This document shows, piece by piece, positions 1 to 8,707 of a stretch of 54,785 nucleotides of DNA; position 1 is the stretch's first letter, and each line of letters starts with the position of its first letter. Made by a program: the position numbers and the translations under genes. Location: positions 1-54,785 of the forward strand of contig CAZEAC010000028.1 in assembly GCA_964510065.1 (NCBI GenBank), given 5' to 3'. The notes under the pieces are model-generated. The model was given only the letters and a program-made list of their open reading frames with translations, was not told the origin of the DNA and searched no databases. Source of the stretch: CAZEAC01 sp964510065. GTDB lineage: Bacteria > Bdellovibrionota_C > UBA2361 > CAIXSY01.

Positions 1-108
1 TGAAAAAATAAATCGAGCCGTCACAATACGTTAGCGAGAACACTCCGATGCCCTGCTACCCGCCAGAACTTTTTGATTAGAGGAAAACGCTGGCGTATAG
101 TCCTAGTG

Positions 109-1650
109 ATGTCTCAGCAGTTAAATGCCCCACTTCGAAGAGCTTGCCGTGCCCTAAGAGGAAAGCGGCTTTTTGTTCTCGACGACTACCACCGCGACCT
201 CGAATATGCGAGTGGTGTATTACGCACCCTTCCTAATGGTGATCGAACCAGAGTAACCGTCGAGAGCAATCCCCGACTCGCCGCAGAAACCATTGTCAGC
301 GCTGCAAAGCGAAACGAACCCTTCGATGCGCTTGTGCTCGACCTGGCGATGTCCGACCCACTCACAAAAAAACGCCACAACGGTGATACAGTGTTGCGCG
401 AGGTCGCAAAAGAGCTGCGCAAGGCGCGCTTACCACTTCCCCCCGTGGCATTCTTTTCGGGAGAGCATGCAGCTGGTATTCAGGCTTTTGTCGCCCATGA
501 AGGGGAAAGGGCGAAACGCGAGAGATCGGTGCAACGTGATGCCTGGCCGGTAACCTTAGTCTTGAAATCAGAAACATCTGACGCGCTAATCCGTGCGTTG
601 GACATGGTGTTGCAGATACATAAAGAAAGGGGCGGAGAACTATATCAACGATTCGTCGAGCGAAAGTTACGACTTAGCCCGCTCGAACTAGACAATGCGT
701 CGGAACAGATCTCGAAGATTGCGCGCCTTGTGCACCATCTTTCAAGCGCTGGCGAAGAGATTGACAAATTTTTAACAAAATACGCGCGCTGGTACGTCAA
801 TTCCAAGTATCAGAGTAGACAACGAGGCTGGGTACTAGAGGGGCTTTGCGGTTATTACCGTTTCGATCACATAGCCGGCGACTCCGAACTCGCTGCATTT
901 CGTCGACATTCTTTAGCTGGCTGGCTCGGCGGAGCGTCCACGGCAGGCCATGCACTCGCGATGCAAGCCGAAAAAGTATTAAAACATGCGGCAGGTGCGG
1001 AAAAGAGAAGCGCGCAGCGCGTCTCTGAAGTACTTGGGCGCTATCGCGATTTTCTCGGCGGAGTGCTGCAGGAGTTTCATCTTTGTAACACCTTGCGTCA
1101 AGTACGGATAAGCACTGTTGATCTTACTGCAATTTTGAATGGAATACGTAATGACCGTGGTTCAATTGCTGAAGCGGTAGAATTCGAAGTTCCGAATCGA
1201 ACACTTATGGTGAAGGGACCGCTTCAGACAACTTTCTGCGGAATACTCGAGCAGCCGATAGAAAATGCCGTCAAGTTTAATGACCGTTCGCGTGGAGCTG
1301 TGCGGGTCACGCTGCAAGAAACTGAGCTTGAAAAGCTACCAACTGACATTGGCGATGAGCTTAAGAGCGAATTTCCTACCCTTACGAAGGGCGGACCACT
1401 TGCGCATGTGTGCGTACGCGATTACGGTCCTGGGATTCCTCCTGAAAAAATAAAACAGATATTCGAACCGGATGTTTCTTTCCGCGTTGACGGTGCACCG
1501 ACAAGTACAGGGTGGGGGCTTTACACTTTAGCCGAGTATATGCGTGGCCTCTCAGGTGGATACGTTGTGCGATCACAAAACTCTGGTGTTAACCGAGGAA
1601 CTGAGTTTCACTTATTCTTTAAACTTGAGAAGCCTGATGCGGGCGCGTAA
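109..1650 (+). CDS. Receiver domain plus histidine-kinase-type ATPase protein
   Basis: Signalling protein of 513 residues in which the receiver comes first and the kinase-type ATPase last. The N-terminal receiver shows the acidic pair D25/D26, a phospho-acceptor D78 (ALVLDLAM), S117 and K153. The C-terminal GHKL/HATPase domain shows the N box (IENAVKFND, N386), the G1 box DYGPGIP (D438) and a GWGLYTLAEYM G2 region. Residues 190-340 are helical with no clear HisKA box; HH209-210 and H267 (RRHSLAGWL) are the only candidate phospho-histidines. It could be a cytosolic hybrid kinase of unusual order, or a GHKL ATPase controlled by its receiver. There are no membrane segments. I chose the ATG at 109 over a TTG at 73 because the receiver starts just after it; a GAGGA at 80-84 fits the upstream TTG less well. 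The partner is unknown. The gene converges on the unknown gene at 1944-3263. Confidence 0.75.
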   Translation: MSQQLNAPLRRACRALRGKRLFVLDDYHRDLEYASGVLRTLPNGDRTRVTVESNPRLAAETIVSAAKRNEPFDALVLDLAMSDPLTKKRHNGDTVLREVAKELRKARLPLPPVAFFSGEHAAGIQAFVAHEGERAKRERSVQRDAWPVTLVLKSETSDALIRALDMVLQIHKERGGELYQRFVERKLRLSPLELDNASEQISKIARLVHHLSSAGEEIDKFLTKYARWYVNSKYQSRQRGWVLEGLCGYYRFDHIAGDSELAAFRRHSLAGWLGGASTAGHALAMQAEKVLKHAAGAEKRSAQRVSEVLGRYRDFLGGVLQEFHLCNTLRQVRISTVDLTAILNGIRNDRGSIAEAVEFEVPNRTLMVKGPLQTTFCGILEQPIENAVKFNDRSRGAVRVTLQETELEKLPTDIGDELKSEFPTLTKGGPLAHVCVRDYGPGIPPEKIKQIFEPDVSFRVDGAPTSTGWGLYTLAEYMRGLSGGYVVRSQNSGVNRGTEFHLFFKLEKPDAGA

Positions 1651-1698
1651 GAAAAAGTATTTACGACATGCCTTTAGCCACATTGCTCGTTCCCAATC

Positions 1699-1768
1699 CT
1701 AGCCCCTCTCTGTGACCTCTGTGGTTTTTAAATATTTAAACCACAGAGGTCGCCGAGTGGGGAGAGGT
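1699..1768. repeat. Palindromic intergenic repeat, copy R1 (subfamily 2)
   Basis: Inverted repeat with arms GACCTCTGTGGTTT and AAACCACAGAGGTC around an AT-rich loop, extended by imperfect CTCTCC/GGAGAG pairing. It lies between the 3' ends of two convergent genes. About 20 bases to the right, TTAATAAGTAGTTAC (1790-1804) resembles the terminal repeat of copy R7, so the element may extend to about 1804; its left end is degenerate. The folded RNA could stop transcription from both sides. The gap 1651-1943 otherwise holds nothing I recognise. Confidence 0.75.
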
Positions 1769-1943
1769 TTTATCAAGAAAAACCGGAGTTAATAAGTAGT
1801 TACGTACTTATCGACTCAAAAGCAAAACGCAAATCGATTTTCTGCGGAGCAAATAAACCTTCGATTGAGATTTAATCCGATTCAATATTCAAGGCTTCGT
1901 TCGCGACTTCCAAGAGAATGCACTGGAAGCCGAGGGTTATCAG

Positions 1944-3263
1944 CTACGCCGTAATAATCGGCGAGCCCGCATTACGCGGATCTTCAAAGGGTTTGATCAG
2001 CTTAAAAACAGAGCGCAGCACAAGTTGATCAATCGCATGAAGCGTGGCAAAGGCCCAGAAACAATCAGTGCTCCCTTTGCACAATAGGCCGCCACCTATA
2101 CAGCGGGTAAGAAGTTCACTGTGACTTTTGAAACGTGAGGTGCGAAGTTCGATGATCATCTCCTCACGAACTGTCTCAAATAATCTACCTGAGAGTCCTG
2201 CAAATTTATTATCGGCAACATTCACTGCCGAAGTGATCAATGGTCTTAAGTCTTGCTCGCCATCACCGTGAAATAATCCTTCAAGCGCGGCGCGAAGCCC
2301 GAGAGTTTCGATGCGCAGCGCTTCAGCTCTTAAGCCCTCAATAGCTCTTGTGTTTGCTTCAATAAGTTTCTCGAGCTCCTTTGCAAGCGGCTCGGCATGT
2401 GTTCCTTTCACAGACGCTCTGAAATCATCGAGACCTGCTCGACTATCATAACTACATAACGCCTCACATATTTTGTCTTTAATTTCCGCAAGCGAAGCCA
2501 CCGAACTGTAATTAGCTTCAGCGGAAACGTGAGCAATAGCTTCACAAAAGGTAGACGACACTTTGAGCATGTGTCGAAACGCACGACGCGCGCCTGCGAG
2601 AGCACGAGTAAGGTCGGACTCGGGGAGTTCGGCCCTGCCAAAGGCTTGCAAAATAGTAGCCCCGTCAACATTAACTCCCAGCTCGCTACGACAGTATTGC
2701 TCCAATGGGTGCCATATCCGATGCAGAGGAATACGCAGGCCGGCAACACCATTTGCATGCGGGTTAAGCGCATGCACAAATGCCTTCGCTCGCTCGGCAG
2801 AAACTGCTTGCCACACTTGGTTAATTTTTGCGTCGAGCTGCGTACCACATCGACGAAGTACATGCGCCGCGCGATACGCCGGTTTATAGGCTTCTGTGAC
2901 TCGATCTGACGGCTTGCCATCTCTTCGAAAATGTCCGCCTACGAAATGACTAAGCGAATCCTGAAGCGCCGATCGCTTATAATCAGGGTCACCAGTGTTA
3001 AGAAGCGCCCTTTCAAGAGTGGCAACCGAGCTCAATTCGTTCGCGATAGTGGACTCGATTGCCTCGCGGTTTTCTCGCAATGCACGCTGCTGATCGATCT
3101 GTCGGAAACGGGCTCCAGTCTCCCACCCACCGACTTTTCCAAAATGCGGCACTCTCGACTGCTTTACAACAAATCGATCTGCCAGATTGAGAAGCTCTTC
3201 TTTTGAAACTCGGGGCTCAAACGTTACATGGATTTCAGGTTGGGTACTACGTGCAGCAAGCAT
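1944..3263 (-). CDS. Hypothetical helical protein, 439 residues
   Basis: I do not recognise this protein. It has no signal peptide, no membrane segment and no obvious catalytic motif. The sequence is rich in Ala, Leu, Glu and Arg and looks mostly helical, with a possible coiled-coil stretch around residues 285-325 (AKELEKLIEANTRAIEGL and following). Three Cys residues cluster late (CIGGGLLCKGSTDC). The start is well supported: GAGGAG lies five bases before the ATG. It is convergent with the receiver/ATPase gene and separated from it by a palindromic repeat, so shared regulation is not indicated. Function is unknown. Confidence 0.65.
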   Translation of the reverse strand: MLAARSTQPEIHVTFEPRVSKEELLNLADRFVVKQSRVPHFGKVGGWETGARFRQIDQQRALRENREAIESTIANELSSVATLERALLNTGDPDYKRSALQDSLSHFVGGHFRRDGKPSDRVTEAYKPAYRAAHVLRRCGTQLDAKINQVWQAVSAERAKAFVHALNPHANGVAGLRIPLHRIWHPLEQYCRSELGVNVDGATILQAFGRAELPESDLTRALAGARRAFRHMLKVSSTFCEAIAHVSAEANYSSVASLAEIKDKICEALCSYDSRAGLDDFRASVKGTHAEPLAKELEKLIEANTRAIEGLRAEALRIETLGLRAALEGLFHGDGEQDLRPLITSAVNVADNKFAGLSGRLFETVREEMIIELRTSRFKSHSELLTRCIGGGLLCKGSTDCFWAFATLHAIDQLVLRSVFKLIKPFEDPRNAGSPIITA

Positions 3264-3397
3264 GATCGCTCCTCGGAATGTAAAAATACGCTGAGTTAGC
3301 CGTACTCTAGTACGAGATTTGGAAGTAGAGAAGATTTTTTTGACGCGAGTGCGAAGAAGCCCGCAAAATATATTCTCAAGGCTTTTCCATAATAAAC

Positions 3398-3462
3398 CTA
3401 GCGAGGCTTCGTCTCAGACTATCGAGCCAAGTTCTAACAGCAGTGCCGCGAATCCTCGCTAG
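3398..3462. repeat. Short inverted repeat CTAGCGAGG/CCTCGCTAG
   Basis: Nine-base arms at 3398-3406 and 3454-3462 flank 47 bases. The right arm contains the CTAG that forms the left edge of repeat copy R2, so this may be an old partial copy or part of a target region. It lies upstream of the 1944-3263 gene, in a 345-base gap that otherwise holds only R2. Confidence 0.35.
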
Positions 3463-3612
3463 CACACTGCAACCGAAATACTCTTACTTTCCCATCTCTG
3501 TGCTTTCTGTAACTCTGTGGTTTTTTTTAAAAGAAAAACAAACCACAGAGTTACAGAGAGCACAGAGATGGCGGCGAGGGAAGGAAAGGTTACTTCGGTT
3601 ACAGTGTACTAG
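3459..3612. repeat. CTAG-bounded palindromic element R2 (MITE-like)
   Basis: Non-coding element of about 154 bases with CTAG at both edges. The outer terminal repeats are imperfect: left AGCACACTGCAACCGAA, right complement AGTACACTGTAACCGAA. The inner stem (CATCTCTGTGCT..CTCTGTGGTTT against its complement) matches at about 30 of 31 positions around an A/T loop. The right CTAG at 3609-3612 overlaps the stop codon of the histidine kinase gene on the minus strand: its C is the third base of the last sense codon and TAG is the stop. No transposase is encoded, so any movement would need one acting in trans. Confidence 0.85.
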
Positions 3613-5399
3613 GCCACCCTTGACGCCTCGCCTTCTACCGCATGCAGCCACTTCAAAAATTCCGAGATATCAAGCGGTTTCAGGAAAATACCATCAGCGA
3701 GATGTTGCGCCTCTCGGGGAGGTTGCGCGCCGGAGAGGAAACAGAAGCGCGTCGGGCGTCCACTTCGACGGACATGCTCGGCCAGTCTTCGCCCGCCACC
3801 ACCGGGAACCGCCAGATCGCTTATAATTACATCAGGAACATCAAAGTTAAACAGGCCCAGCGCCTCCGTTACGCTCATGGCTTTGAGTACGCGGAACCCT
3901 TCGGACTGCAGTACCCGTTCTAATGATTGAAGGAAATCAAGGTCGTCGTCGACGACGAGAACATTTTGCCGATCAATTGCATGAAGCTGCGGAAGCCCGG
4001 GGGATCTTTGCTCCGAGAGTTCCAATTTTACGATAAAGCGGCTGCCTTTTCCTTTGGTGGAGAATACATCGAGAATTCCTTTATTAAGACCGACTAAGAT
4101 TTTTGAGACGGTAAGTCCAAGTCCTATCCCTTCGATGCCTCTTTCGAACCGCACAAAGGGGATGAAGAGATTGGAAAGCTGCTCCTGATTCATCCCGATG
4201 CCAGTGTCAGATACTGCAAGCGCGGCATAACGATCAGGAGTTTGCTCGAGCGACACGGTAATCGAGCCATGCTCGGTATATTTCACGGCGTTTGAGATAA
4301 TATTAGAGACAATTCTCTTGACCTGACGGCGATCGGCATTCACGTATGCCGGCAAAATTAGTCCGACTGTGTCGAGACCAATCCCTTTGAAACGCACGCT
4401 CGGTTTGAAGTTGTCGAGAATCTCGAGCACCAACTCGCGAAGATCAAATTTTTCGCGCCGCGCACTAAGCTTTCCGGCCCGATGCCTTGAAAAATCTAGA
4501 ATGTCATCAACGATTTCAGTTAAACTTTCGCAGTTCTTCAACGCGCCATCTAAAAGCTCAGCCTGCTCAATATCGTTTGATTCCAGACGCAGCAAATTGA
4601 GGATCGAGCGAATATTGTTTAACGGCGAACGGATGTCATGTGACATATGCGCAATAAATTCGCTTTTTTCTTGGCTCAGCCCCTCGGCTTCATTCACTCG
4701 CGCCGAAAGCACCATTAAATCTTGAAGCATGCGGTAGCGTAACTCGAGCTCTCCCACCATCGTTCTCGCCAACGTAATCATCTCAGGCGTGGGACGTGAG
4801 TTGCCGTCATATCCACACCAAAAGACAAATGTAGCTTCTGAAGCGCTCCCCGCTCTTACCACCATAAGCAAAGAATAGCGAAAGCCATACACCGAAAGGT
4901 CTCCGGCGAAACTGAAGCTGTCGGCACCGTCTCGAAGCTCAATCGCTTCGCCACTTAATCGAAATGGGTCGCTAATCGAACGCACACTTCTCTCAAAACG
5001 GGGTCCAAAGGCCGGTAAGCTAGTAAACGTTGCAGCTCTATTGGAAACTACTGGTGGATAAAGAAGCCCGGCAACTCCTCGCGAACATAGCCCTCTTTGA
5101 ACTATTGGCAGAGCAATCTCAAGGAAAGCAACAGCATCAATCGCCCCCTTTCGCTTTTGAAGTTCGCGATACCACCACTCTACATCAGGAAGCCGACTCT
5201 CCGAAGGAAGCATGGCAAGGAGCGGCTCAGCAAGCTGCTTCCTGAGCAGCGCATGTTTTAGGCGCTCGCGAAACAAGCTGCCTACACTAGTGAAATTGCG
5301 CTGCGATCCATCAAGTTCGAAAATTCGCCGCAGATCGGCGACAACGAGCAGCCCGTAGACACTTAACAATGCTAAGGTGCTCAGTACCAGCCAGCTCAT
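3609..5399 (-). CDS. Membrane-anchored hybrid histidine kinase (last gene of the Tad operon)
   Basis: Hybrid sensor kinase of 596 residues. Residues 3-21 form one membrane segment; residues 85-225 look like a GAF-type sensor region. The H box is HMSHDIRSPL with phospho-His H254, followed by the N box (N369, ISNAVKY), G1 (D398, DTGIGM) and G2 (GIGLGLTV). A C-terminal receiver has the acidic cluster D483-D485, phospho-acceptor D527 and KPLD near residue 575. The start ATG overlaps the stop of the response-regulator gene by four bases (ATGA), so the two are probably translationally coupled and form a phosphorelay. Its place after eight pilus genes suggests control of pilus assembly or retraction; this is inference. 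The stop codon is provided by the CTAG edge of repeat R2. Confidence 0.9.
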   Translation of the reverse strand: MSWLVLSTLALLSVYGLLVVADLRRIFELDGSQRNFTSVGSLFRERLKHALLRKQLAEPLLAMLPSESRLPDVEWWYRELQKRKGAIDAVAFLEIALPIVQRGLCSRGVAGLLYPPVVSNRAATFTSLPAFGPRFERSVRSISDPFRLSGEAIELRDGADSFSFAGDLSVYGFRYSLLMVVRAGSASEATFVFWCGYDGNSRPTPEMITLARTMVGELELRYRMLQDLMVLSARVNEAEGLSQEKSEFIAHMSHDIRSPLNNIRSILNLLRLESNDIEQAELLDGALKNCESLTEIVDDILDFSRHRAGKLSARREKFDLRELVLEILDNFKPSVRFKGIGLDTVGLILPAYVNADRRQVKRIVSNIISNAVKYTEHGSITVSLEQTPDRYAALAVSDTGIGMNQEQLSNLFIPFVRFERGIEGIGLGLTVSKILVGLNKGILDVFSTKGKGSRFIVKLELSEQRSPGLPQLHAIDRQNVLVVDDDLDFLQSLERVLQSEGFRVLKAMSVTEALGLFNFDVPDVIISDLAVPGGGGRRLAEHVRRSGRPTRFCFLSGAQPPREAQHLADGIFLKPLDISEFLKWLHAVEGEASRVA

Positions 5400-6691
5400 G
5401 CAGCCGCTCTCCGTCCTGAACGACGAATGAGTCGTTGAACTTGCGCCGCAAGTAGCCGCGGGTCCTCGTCTTTAGTCACAAAAGCATCGGCCCCTGTCTG
5501 TACGAGCTGAATCTCTAATTCCGGGTCGCTATCAGAGGTGAGAATTATAATCGGTATATATTCAAGTGCTGCTTCGACACGCACCGCCCGCAGAAACTCC
5601 TCGCCACGAAATCCCGGCATATGCACGTCACAAATGATTACGTCGGGCCTAAATTCTCCCGATTTGAGAAGCGAAACCGCTTCACGACCATCTTCGAAGT
5701 GCCGAGTTCGAAGCCCCTGCTTTTTAAGAAATTTCTCGAGGACTTTCGCGAACGTGGCATTATCATCAATCACGAGAACCACGCCCTCAAGCGCGGCATG
5801 CATCGGCTCGGAAAAAGGCACGACAACTGCCGCGGGAAGATTTTGTGTTTCTACTTCTGGCGCAGGAAGCGCGGCAATCCAAGGAGCTTTCCAGCGCAGC
5901 TCATATCGGGTCCCGCCCTCTCCCTGCTCGACGCTTAGCTCGAGTCTTTCGATGAGTGTTGCATCCTTTCGAAATAGCTGTGCTCCGGCCTCCGCAAGGA
6001 GATCTAATCCTCTAAGAAGAGTATCACGCGCGCGTGAATCTATTGTTCCACGGGCACGGCCACTGCCATTTGATGGAAACGAATAATAAAGCTTCTCATC
6101 AACTGCAATCTCGAGCTGCGCTTGCAAATAGCTTTCGGCCTCAGCTATCAACACCTCTAGAATCTTTGAAGTTATACGCGCGGCGTTTTGACGTGCTTCT
6201 AGCTCCACCGCTCTACTCCTTTCTCGAGACTCTTGCTCGGCGTGGTTCAACACTCTTTCTATATCGCTCCATGCCGCAACACGGATTGGTACCGAACGCG
6301 GAAGCTTCTCGGTTTCAAACAGCAACCTTTCGACCATCAACGGATCTACGGATATAACTGCTTCGAGCGATTCTTCAATGACACAAAGCGTCGCCCCAGC
6401 ACGTCGCAAATCGGCGATAGTGAGCGTCGGGGGAAGCTTCGTTTCGTCAAGGACGGGGAGTCTTTTTACAAATTCGAATCCACAGTCAGCACTAAGCTTT
6501 TCAAGAAGTCGCTCTTCACTAATCGCAAACCGATCAGCAACTGCCTTTATTACCAAGCGCCGGTCCGGAGTCGAAAAGAGAATTTGCTCGAGATCTTTGC
6601 GACTGATGTAGCTTGATAGCCGCTTTACCGTCGAACGCGCACCTCGCCCCGACCTCCCGAGCTTTCTTAGCCATTTTCCTACTATTGCCAT
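5396..6691 (-). CDS. Response regulator with type II secretion ATPase-like N-domains and a C-terminal receiver
   Basis: 431 residues. The N-terminal part (about 45-150) resembles the T2SSE_N/MshEN domain of GspE/PilB ATPases (helical start, then CGFEFVKRLPVL and AVISVDPLMVERLLF). Residues 172-272 resemble the next domain of those ATPases, the one that normally carries the SDIHIEP-type strand and the RVSxxP strand (here ELRWKAP). No Walker A or B box follows. Instead a receiver occupies 304-425, with D309/D310, phospho-acceptor D355 (VIICDVHMPG), T/S near LTSDSD and K near FVTKDED. It therefore looks like a secretion ATPase whose motor has been exchanged for a receiver, and might dock on the pilus machine in a phosphorylation-dependent way. 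The N-domain match is by eye. It overlaps the tadE-like gene by ten bases and the kinase gene by four. Confidence 0.8.
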   Translation of the reverse strand: MAIVGKWLRKLGRSGRGARSTVKRLSSYISRKDLEQILFSTPDRRLVIKAVADRFAISEERLLEKLSADCGFEFVKRLPVLDETKLPPTLTIADLRRAGATLCVIEESLEAVISVDPLMVERLLFETEKLPRSVPIRVAAWSDIERVLNHAEQESRERSRAVELEARQNAARITSKILEVLIAEAESYLQAQLEIAVDEKLYYSFPSNGSGRARGTIDSRARDTLLRGLDLLAEAGAQLFRKDATLIERLELSVEQGEGGTRYELRWKAPWIAALPAPEVETQNLPAAVVVPFSEPMHAALEGVVLVIDDNATFAKVLEKFLKKQGLRTRHFEDGREAVSLLKSGEFRPDVIICDVHMPGFRGEEFLRAVRVEAALEYIPIIILTSDSDPELEIQLVQTGADAFVTKDEDPRLLAAQVQRLIRRSGRRAAA

Positions 6692-7287
6692 GCCACCTCC
6701 CGTCGCAGTCGCTGAATTTTTGAGATTGATATTCGTTCCGTACCGATGAGGCTCTTGAGAAACACGGCGAGACCGAATCCACCGACACGAATTTCGAGAA
6801 GCACACCGATACCATATGCCCCGGCTGAAAGAGTACCGCTTGCTGGTAGCTGCTGAATAAGCTCGCTGCGTGCCTGCTCCGAGAAACTTGGCGTATATGT
6901 GCCAGCATCGCGAGAATACGCTACTTGAGAAGTTCCATCGATCCTACGTCCGACGAAAGTGCGAAGAGAAAAATCCCTGCTCGCAATGCCACGGCGTTCG
7001 AGCATCTCTATGATCGACCGCTCGCTCGATCGAACAATATCGCGAATTGCGGCGGTATCTTCGCGGCGGTCGATTGACGACTCACGCAAACTAAGCAACG
7101 TCGGTGCACGATCATTAAGCGAGAGCGCCTGCTCAACAGCACTACTAAGCGCAGATATATCTCCGATATACTGAGCGAGTCCGTACACCGCAAAAAATAC
7201 CGGAATCATTACCGCGGCTATGGCGCTCGCTTCAAGCATTGCAATGCCGTGCTCTTCGCGAACCTTCCTTAAGCTCTCAGCGTGCAA
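6682..7287 (-). CDS. TadE/TadF-like pseudopilin
   Basis: Minor pseudopilin-like protein of 201 residues. A short basic leader ends in EEHG at residue 14, followed by IAMLEASAIAAVMIPVFF. This gives the class III prepilin arrangement: cleavage after Gly, Glu at +5 of the mature chain and a hydrophobic helix. TadE/TadF proteins are processed by the Tad prepilin peptidase and help Flp pilus assembly in the inner membrane or periplasm. The rest is periplasmic with no known domain. The start overlaps the TadG-like gene by eleven bases. No prepilin peptidase gene lies in this window, so processing must rely on one elsewhere. Confidence 0.75.
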   Translation of the reverse strand: MHAESLRKVREEHGIAMLEASAIAAVMIPVFFAVYGLAQYIGDISALSSAVEQALSLNDRAPTLLSLRESSIDRREDTAAIRDIVRSSERSIIEMLERRGIASRDFSLRTFVGRRIDGTSQVAYSRDAGTYTPSFSEQARSELIQQLPASGTLSAGAYGIGVLLEIRVGGFGLAVFLKSLIGTERISISKIQRLRREVAWQ

Positions 7288-8707
7288 GTAATGTCCCTCC
7301 TCCTTCCGCTACAACCGAACGCACAAGTGCGGTGGTAAGCTCAGGCGAGCTCACCCCAGAAATAAAACGAAGCGAGAGGTTTTGAGTGCTGTGCTGCCCT
7401 AGAAACTCTGCAAAATCACCCTCAGTATCATCGGCACTCTCGCCTACTTTTCGTAGCAGCACATAATATAGTACGGCGCGAAGCCCCTCTTGATTTCTTG
7501 AATAGTCCACAGATGAAGATTGTAGAGCTTCATTCATCTCTGCAATTTCAGCAATTAGTTGCGAGGCCACGGAGCTGTCGGTGCCGAAACGCCTGCCACC
7601 AATCGAGGGGAGTGCTCCCGTCACGACGAACGCAAGCTTAGGAGCTTTGCTTTGCAAACTTCTCCTCGCGCTCAATGCCGGAACCCCATACAAAGACGTC
7701 CGAATGAACTCGAAGAGCAAACGTGTGTCCTGGAAATCGGCCGGACGTGCGGCCTGCGACCATACCGCTTCATCGACACTTAAAAACGGGCGGTAGTCCG
7801 GATTAAACCCTTTCGTCAGCGGATCAATCGGTGAAGGCGCACGTCCCATCGGGGCACGCCAGCTTCCGGGGAATTCACTTGTCCTACCAGGAACTTTGTA
7901 ATGAGAGGTCTGCACCTCGGCGTCGGAGGCCGCGAAACATTCATGGCTTGAGACGAATTCGTTTCCGAAATCAAGAAAATCAGCCTCGCCTACCCTTTGT
8001 TCGCTTAACGAATACACCGGCCGTGCGAGATCAAGGCCGTTTCTCACTATCGGAAAAAATCCGACACCAACCGCGTTAAGATGAAAGCTCGAAAGTGCCC
8101 GATAAAGGCCGAGCGCGACAAGTTTAAGCTCTGAGAAGTACGAGTTGAAGCATTGTTGTGTGAGCAGCCGCGGATCGAGAGCTGCGCCGGAGGCGTTTAC
8201 TTTTTTTGCCATCGAGAAATATGTCGCCGCCGGCCAATCCGCAACATCTCCCCAGGCGCTCCCACCAACTACCGCCGGTGTTAGGTACGAAGCTGTATCA
8301 AGGAGTATCAAAATGTCTTTAGGCACTCCCTGCGCCGAAGAACTAACAAGAATAGGGAAAGCTGTCTTAAAGCCGAAATAACTAATAAACGAGAGTGGCA
8401 CTCGACCTTCATACTGGACATGCAGTGTATCAAACCCAGCGGATACCGTGGTGCGCCCCTTGGCACTTCTTCCCCGCAAATACGCCTCAGTTCGATCTTT
8501 CGCGAGAGCACTCCGCGGAAAGAATCGGTAACCAAAAAGAGCTGCGTCGTCTACGAGCTCCTGTGCCGCTCGAGTCTCGCGAAAGTAACTTTCAATATCG
8601 ACGGCAAGCGAAAAAAGAAGCAGTGCAACCGGAAGGAAGATAGTGACAAAAAGTAGCGTGGTGTTGGCAGACTCCATATATTTAGCTCGGTAGTCGAAAG
8701 CTCTCAT
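7277..8707 (-). CDS. TadG-like pilus protein with VWA-like region
   Basis: 476 residues: a short N-terminal tail, one membrane helix (about 17-38, TTLLFVTIFLPVALLLFSLA) and a long periplasmic part. The order in the operon, the N-terminal anchor and the start of a Rossmann-like strand (DILILLDTASYL, D137) match TadG-type proteins with a von Willebrand A fold. A true MIDAS motif is DxSxS; here it reads DTASY, so metal binding is doubtful. A later strand KLAFVVTGALPS fits the same fold. It starts inside the tadC stop (ATGA overlap) and is probably translated with it. A more distant VWA-like or simply structural protein remains possible. Confidence 0.65.
   Translation of the reverse strand: MRAFDYRAKYMESANTTLLFVTIFLPVALLLFSLAVDIESYFRETRAAQELVDDAALFGYRFFPRSALAKDRTEAYLRGRSAKGRTTVSAGFDTLHVQYEGRVPLSFISYFGFKTAFPILVSSSAQGVPKDILILLDTASYLTPAVVGGSAWGDVADWPAATYFSMAKKVNASGAALDPRLLTQQCFNSYFSELKLVALGLYRALSSFHLNAVGVGFFPIVRNGLDLARPVYSLSEQRVGEADFLDFGNEFVSSHECFAASDAEVQTSHYKVPGRTSEFPGSWRAPMGRAPSPIDPLTKGFNPDYRPFLSVDEAVWSQAARPADFQDTRLLFEFIRTSLYGVPALSARRSLQSKAPKLAFVVTGALPSIGGRRFGTDSSVASQLIAEIAEMNEALQSSSVDYSRNQEGLRAVLYYVLLRKVGESADDTEGDFAEFLGQHSTQNLSLRFISGVSSPELTTALVRSVVAEGGGTLLAR

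Noticed and set aside
5538..6616. Several plus-strand frames over 75 codons opposite the regulator gene
   Set aside because: They are antisense reflections of a clearly conserved receiver protein and lack motifs.
7277..8707. TadG-like protein as a metal-binding VWA adhesin
   Set aside because: The MIDAS motif is not intact (DTASY), so only a structural VWA-like call is made.
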